Shown here: positions 60,665 to 64,000 of the stretch, in pieces
Numbering within the stretch: position 1 is the first letter of the stretch
Layout: every line of letters starts with the position of its first letter
NCBI RefSeq assembly: GCF_003024155.1
Contig: NZ_CP028136.1
Span: 62,001 to 126,000 of the forward strand
Source of the DNA: Christiangramia fulva
GTDB taxonomy: Bacteria > Bacteroidota > Bacteroidia > Flavobacteriales > Flavobacteriaceae
Direction: 5' to 3'
Length of the DNA stretch: 64,000 nt
The notes under the pieces: generated by a model
Told to the model about the DNA's origin: nothing
The model's input: the letters and a program-made list of their open reading frames with translations, nothing else
Database searches by the model: none
Position numbers and translations under genes: made by a program

Positions 60665-61533
60665 TCTACCTGCTCCTGAGCGTACTGTCTTCAACCATAA
60701 TTTTTGTGGTTTTCAGGCTGTACACCAGGTATGGAGTAAATACCCTACAGGCGATCATCGTCAACTATTTCATAGCCTGTACCGTTGGATATTTTGGTTA
60801 TATCGATAATGCCGATTTCAGTAAAGTACCTTCGGAAAGCTGGTTTCCGGGTGCTCTTGTGCTCGGATTTTTATTCATTACCGTTTTTAATCTGGCGGCG
60901 ATCACCACACAGCGAAGTGGTATGTCGGTCGTTGCCGTAGCTACAAAAATGTCGGTTGCCATTCCCGTAGCCTGCGGAATTTTCCTCTACAATGAGAGTA
61001 CCGGATTTTTAAAAATTTGTGGAATCATCCTGGCTTTGATCGCAGTTTATCTTACTTCCATTAAAAAGAAGGAAGGAATAAGCATAAAAACCAAAAACCT
61101 GATTTTTCCGCTTTTGGTCTTTTTCGGAAGCGGGATCATAGATACCAGCCTGAAATATCTTGAAACGAGTTACGTGGCAGAAACTGATGTGGGCCTCTTC
61201 TCTTCTACCATTTTCGCCACTGCAGGAATTATAGGCACCTTCATCTTAACTGGCCAGGCCATTCTTGGTAAATTAAAGATCACCTGGAAAAATATTCTCG
61301 GTGGGATCGCCCTGGGAATTCCCAATTATTATTCTATCTATTTTCTGGTAATGGCATTGAGAAGCAACGGCCTCGAAAGTTCCACCGTTTTTACCATGAA
61401 CCATGTGGCGATAGTAACATTTTCAACCCTGACGGGAATTCTGCTATTTCATGAAAAACTGATTCGTAAAAACTGGATAGGTTTGATTTTGGCAATTATC
61501 AGTATTATTCTGGTAGCAAACAGCGCGATATGA
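60661..61533 (+). CDS. EamA/DMT-family transporter
   Basis: A 290-residue inner-membrane protein with about ten hydrophobic segments in two EamA repeats (for example LVLGFLFITVFNLAAITTQR, SVVAVATKMSVAIPVACGIF in the first; IFATAGIIGTFILTGQAILG, TFSTLTGILLFHEKLIRKNW in the second). It would export a metabolite in the drug/metabolite-transporter family. Start TTG at 60661 overlaps the stop of the HAD gene by 4 bp, and its stop overlaps the start of the next gene by 4 bp, so it is a coupled operon. Confidence 0.9.
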   Translation: MIYLLLSVLSSTIIFVVFRLYTRYGVNTLQAIIVNYFIACTVGYFGYIDNADFSKVPSESWFPGALVLGFLFITVFNLAAITTQRSGMSVVAVATKMSVAIPVACGIFLYNESTGFLKICGIILALIAVYLTSIKKKEGISIKTKNLIFPLLVFFGSGIIDTSLKYLETSYVAETDVGLFSSTIFATAGIIGTFILTGQAILGKLKITWKNILGGIALGIPNYYSIYFLVMALRSNGLESSTVFTMNHVAIVTFSTLTGILLFHEKLIRKNWIGLILAIISIILVANSAI

Positions 61534-62144
61534 AGGATACTTATAAAACCATAACCAAAGCCTCGGAAGAAGTGCTTTTCAAAGACCGGAATTCAAAGTT
61601 CTTCGGGTATGCTTTTCCTGTAAAAAATGAAGAGGAAATTGAAGCGCATTTACAGGAACTCAGGTCAAAGCATCATAAGGCGCGTCACTGGTGCTATGCG
61701 TGGCAGCTGGGAAAGGAAGAGCAGAATTTCAGGTACCGGGCAAATGATGACGGCGAGCCTTCAAATTCAGCAGGAATGCCTATTTACGGGCAAATTCAGT
61801 CTTTTGAGGTAACCAATATCCTGATCGTGGTGGTGCGTTATTTTGGAGGTGTAAAGTTAGGTGTGGGCGGACTCATAAATGCGTATCGTACCGCCGCGCA
61901 GATGGCGCTTGAAAATTCAGAGATCATCCAGAGGACGATAGACGAGGTTTTCGTTGTAAAATTTGATTATCCTGAAATGAACAAAGTGATGCAGGTAATT
62001 AAACAAAACAACCTGAACGTGATCGATCAAATACTGGAAATTGATTGTAAAATCTATATCTCAGTTAGAAAAAATGAAGCCGGGGAAATTTTTTCAAAAT
62101 TTGACAACACCTATAAAGTAGAAATTTCAAAAATCGAAGATTAA
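61530..62144 (+). CDS. yigZ: YigZ/IMPACT-family protein (UPF0029)
   Basis: A 204-residue protein. The N-terminal UPF0029 domain has HKARHWCYAWQLGKEEQNFR, RANDDGEPSNSAGMPIYGQI and NILIVVVRYFGGVKLGVGGL, the strongest signature of the family. The C-terminal half is the DUF1949-type ferredoxin-like domain (FVVKFDYPEMNKVMQVIKQN). The molecular role is unclear; eukaryotic IMPACT regulates translation. Its stop overlaps that of the convergent thioesterase gene by 4 bp. Confidence 0.92.
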   Translation: MKDTYKTITKASEEVLFKDRNSKFFGYAFPVKNEEEIEAHLQELRSKHHKARHWCYAWQLGKEEQNFRYRANDDGEPSNSAGMPIYGQIQSFEVTNILIVVVRYFGGVKLGVGGLINAYRTAAQMALENSEIIQRTIDEVFVVKFDYPEMNKVMQVIKQNNLNVIDQILEIDCKIYISVRKNEAGEIFSKFDNTYKVEISKIED

Positions 62145-62539
62145 TCCTTCAGCTTTTCCAGAATATTTTCAGGACATCGTATAGGCCTGCGCGTTTTTGA
62201 ATCCATAAAAACCAAAATACTGCTGGCCGAAGTAACTTTTTCACCCTTTTCATTGAAGATAAAGTAGTCAAAAGTGATTTTAACATTTGGAAGTTCCCTA
62301 AGCCGCGTCTCTATCTTCAGTTTTTCATCAAAAGTTACGGGTTTGTGGTATTTTACATTCAGTTCAAAAACCGGTAACATCACCCCTTCCTTTTCCAAAG
62401 ATTTATAGGAGATCCCGAGAGCTTCAAGCCACTCGATCCTAGCTATTTCAAGGTATTGCGGGTAATTTCCATGGTGCACCACACCCATCTGGTCGGTCTC
62501 GGCATAACGAACTTTAACAAAAGAATTATGAGATTTCAT
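62141..62539 (-). CDS. Acyl-CoA thioesterase, YbgC/4HBT family
   Basis: A 132-residue hot-dog fold thioesterase. From ATG 62539 the protein starts MKSHNSFVKVRYAETDQMGV; the catalytic Asp lies in YAETDQMGVVHHGNYPQYLE, and IEWLEALGISYKSLEKEGV and YHKPVTFDEKLKIETRLREL follow. The frame extends to 62626, but family members start at the MKSHNSF-like position. It would hydrolyse short acyl-CoA or acyl-ACP. The 206-bp space up to dnaA holds both divergent promoters. Confidence 0.9.
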   Translation of the reverse strand: MKSHNSFVKVRYAETDQMGVVHHGNYPQYLEIARIEWLEALGISYKSLEKEGVMLPVFELNVKYHKPVTFDEKLKIETRLRELPNVKITFDYFIFNEKGEKVTSASSILVFMDSKTRRPIRCPENILEKLKD

Positions 62540-62674
62540 AAGAAATAATAGCCTTTTTGCGAAAGGTTTTTTATCTTCAGGCTTGGATTCAAGTATGCAT
62601 AAATTTTTCTTAAAATTCAACCCCAAAAAGGTTTTTTTTTTTACATTTTTTGTTCACATATTTGTTCCGCTCGA

Positions 62675-62747
62675 GTTAGCAAAGAATCTTCTTTCTAACT
62701 TCCAATTTAGTCTTTACTACTAACCTAAATAACGTCTAACAAAGAAT
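62675..62747. promoter_or_regulatory. Inverted and direct repeats before dnaA
   Basis: GTTAGCAAAGAA (62675-62686) pairs with TTCTTTCTAAC (62689-62699) except for one bulged C. A third copy, CTAACAAAGAAT, lies at about 62736-62747 and overlaps the dnaA start codon. The layout would suit autoregulation of dnaA, but no consensus DnaA box is present. Confidence 0.45.
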
Positions 62748-64000
62748 GTCAAAAACTGCGCAATCGGTTTGGAATAATTGTCTGTCTTTCATTCAGGATA
62801 ATATAACCCCCCAGGCCTACAAAACATGGTTCGAACCAATACAAGCAGTAAAACTTACAGATTGTGCATTAAGCATCCAGGTACCTTCAAAATTTTTCTA
62901 TGAATGGCTGGAAGAGCATTATGTTAAACTTCTAAAGGTTTCCCTTACTCGTGAGCTTGGCGAAAAAGCCAAACTGGTTTATGTGATCAAAATGGAGAAT
63001 ACGTATGGGAACAAACTGCCTTTTACTGAAAAAATACCGAGTACTCAAAGATCGAATATGGCTTCGCAGGAAGTAGATGTTCCCATTAAAAATAAGAGTC
63101 CTGAGCTTAAAAATCCTTTTATCATTCCTGGAATCAGGAATGTAAAGATCGAGTCTCAGCTCAACCCCAACTATAATTTTGATAATTTTCTTGAAGGAGA
63201 ATCCAACAGGCTTGCCCGCTCTGCCGGCCTGGCAGTGGCTAACAAACCTGGTGGAACCTCTTTCAATCCCCTGTTGATCTTTGGCGGTGTTGGTTTGGGA
63301 AAAACTCATCTGGGCCATGCTATTGGTGTGGAGATCAAGGACAAATATCCTGAAAAAACCGTTCTGTATATTTCTGCAGAAAAATTTACCCAGCAATACA
63401 TTGAGTCGGTAAAAAAGAACAATCGCAATGATTTCATTCATTTTTACCAGATCATCGATGTTCTGATCGTGGATGACATTCAGCTGCTTTCAGGAAAGGC
63501 CGGAACCCAGGATGTATTTTTCCATATTTTCAATCACCTTCATCAAAACGGTAAACAGGTGATCCTTACCAGCGATAAGGCTCCGGTTGATATGCAGGAT
63601 ATTGAACAACGCCTGCTCTCCCGATTCAAATGGGGACTCTCTGCAGAACTGCAACATCCCGATTTCGAGACGAGGGTTTCCATTATCAAAAATAAACTGT
63701 ATCGCGACGGCGTGGAAATGCCGGAAGATATTGTGGAATTCCTTGCCAATAATATCAAAACGAACATTCGTGAACTCGAAGGAGCTATTATTTCATTGAT
63801 CGCCCATTCGTCTTTTAATCGGAAAGATATCACTCTTGACCTTGCGAAAAAGATCGTAGACAACTACGTGAAGAATACCAAGCGTGAAGTATCTATAGAT
63901 TATATTCAGAAAGTGGTAAGCGATTATTTCCAGATGGATGTGGATACACTGCAGTCTAAAACACGGAAACGCCATATTGTTCAGGCGCGGCAGCTTGCCA
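62746..64000 (+). CDS. dnaA: Chromosomal replication initiator DnaA, partial
   Basis: Starts at ATG 62746 with SKTAQSVWNNCLSFIQDNIT (domain I) and reads to the right edge, 418 residues. Domain I includes YKTWFEPIQAVKLTD; the linker is short. The AAA+ domain begins NFDNFLEGESNRLARSAGLA, with Walker A GGVGLGKTHLGHA (~178-190), Walker B VLIVDDIQLLSG (~239-250), SDKAPVDMQDIEQRLLSRF (box VII and arginine finger) and NIRELEGAIISLIAHSS. Domain IV (VSDYFQMDVDTLQSKTRKRH) is entered but its C-terminus is missing. Confidence 0.97.
   Translation, partial: MSKTAQSVWNNCLSFIQDNITPQAYKTWFEPIQAVKLTDCALSIQVPSKFFYEWLEEHYVKLLKVSLTRELGEKAKLVYVIKMENTYGNKLPFTEKIPSTQRSNMASQEVDVPIKNKSPELKNPFIIPGIRNVKIESQLNPNYNFDNFLEGESNRLARSAGLAVANKPGGTSFNPLLIFGGVGLGKTHLGHAIGVEIKDKYPEKTVLYISAEKFTQQYIESVKKNNRNDFIHFYQIIDVLIVDDIQLLSGKAGTQDVFFHIFNHLHQNGKQVILTSDKAPVDMQDIEQRLLSRFKWGLSAELQHPDFETRVSIIKNKLYRDGVEMPEDIVEFLANNIKTNIRELEGAIISLIAHSSFNRKDITLDLAKKIVDNYVKNTKREVSIDYIQKVVSDYFQMDVDTLQSKTRKRHIVQARQLA

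Noticed and set aside
62653..62661. TTGTTCACA upstream of dnaA as a DnaA box
   Set aside because: Two mismatches to TTATCCACA and no second box nearby.

Overview
The window is a chromosomal segment from a member of the Bacteroidota, most likely a marine Flavobacteriaceae close to Gramella/Christiangramia. The evidence is the combination of a type IX secretion C-terminal sorting domain, a DUF4835/PorD-type protein, an RprX/RprY-like two-component pair, Bacteroidota-type TAnnTTTG -7 boxes, frequent TTG/GTG starts and flavobacterial gene neighbourhoods (bamD-rpoZ-coaBC-porD-recN). The species assignment is inference. No rRNA, tRNA or CRISPR array was seen.

Positions 1-19000 hold a surface-polysaccharide cluster, nearly all on the minus strand and tightly packed. 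It contains a partial non-hydrolysing UDP-GlcNAc 2-epimerase, six GT2-type and two GT4-type glycosyltransferases, exostosin-like and DED-motif putative transferases, a sulfotransferase, three SAM methyltransferases, two polysaccharide pyruvyl transferases and an ABC exporter pair (Wzt with a C-terminal extension, plus Wzm). Together they would build and decorate a sulfated/pyruvylated/methylated glycan and export it through the inner membrane. One gene (15476-16315) is inverted and, like the sulfotransferase gene, looks unusually AT-rich. The cluster is followed by a conserved protein of unknown role (19074-19823) and an IS3-family element.

Positions 20000-27500 are an accessory zone. A wzc-wza pair (tyrosine autokinase and outer-membrane export lipoprotein) sits between two stretches of gene-poor DNA. 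Read by eye, these stretches resolve into degenerate tandem arrays of two exact periods, 7 bp (AACTCNN-type and relatives) and 8 bp (AAATTNNC/TCATTNTC-type). The arrays alternate with small hairpins whose stems covary between copies, and with a ~128-bp inverted-repeat element. Similar heptad or octad arrays occur at 30140-30174 and 54199-54375. In four places the last repeat unit carries the stop codon of the adjacent gene (wzc, pcm, hbd, ligA). This is the most unusual structure in the window.

Positions 27462-64000 are core genome. The plus-strand run is an oxidoreductase, 3-hydroxyacyl-CoA dehydrogenase, a DUF1015 protein, a YggS-like protein, an exonuclease/GIY-YIG protein with a UvrC-like cysteine cluster, and miaA. 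It meets tail-to-tail a giant HYR-repeat T9SS cargo protein. A long minus-strand series then carries the two-component system, coaE, ybbR, a GT2, fabI, recN, porD-like, coaBC, rpoZ-like, bamD, dapA, a DUF6913-type gene and a membrane protein. It is followed by a split 5'-nucleotidase pair, ligA, a VOC protein, a LOG-family protein, prmC, a GNAT protein, ribD, a HAD hydrolase, an EamA transporter, a YigZ protein, a thioesterase and the start of dnaA, which runs off the right edge. Several promoters in this part place a TAnnTTTG box only 4-10 nt before the start codon, which suggests leaderless or very short leaders.
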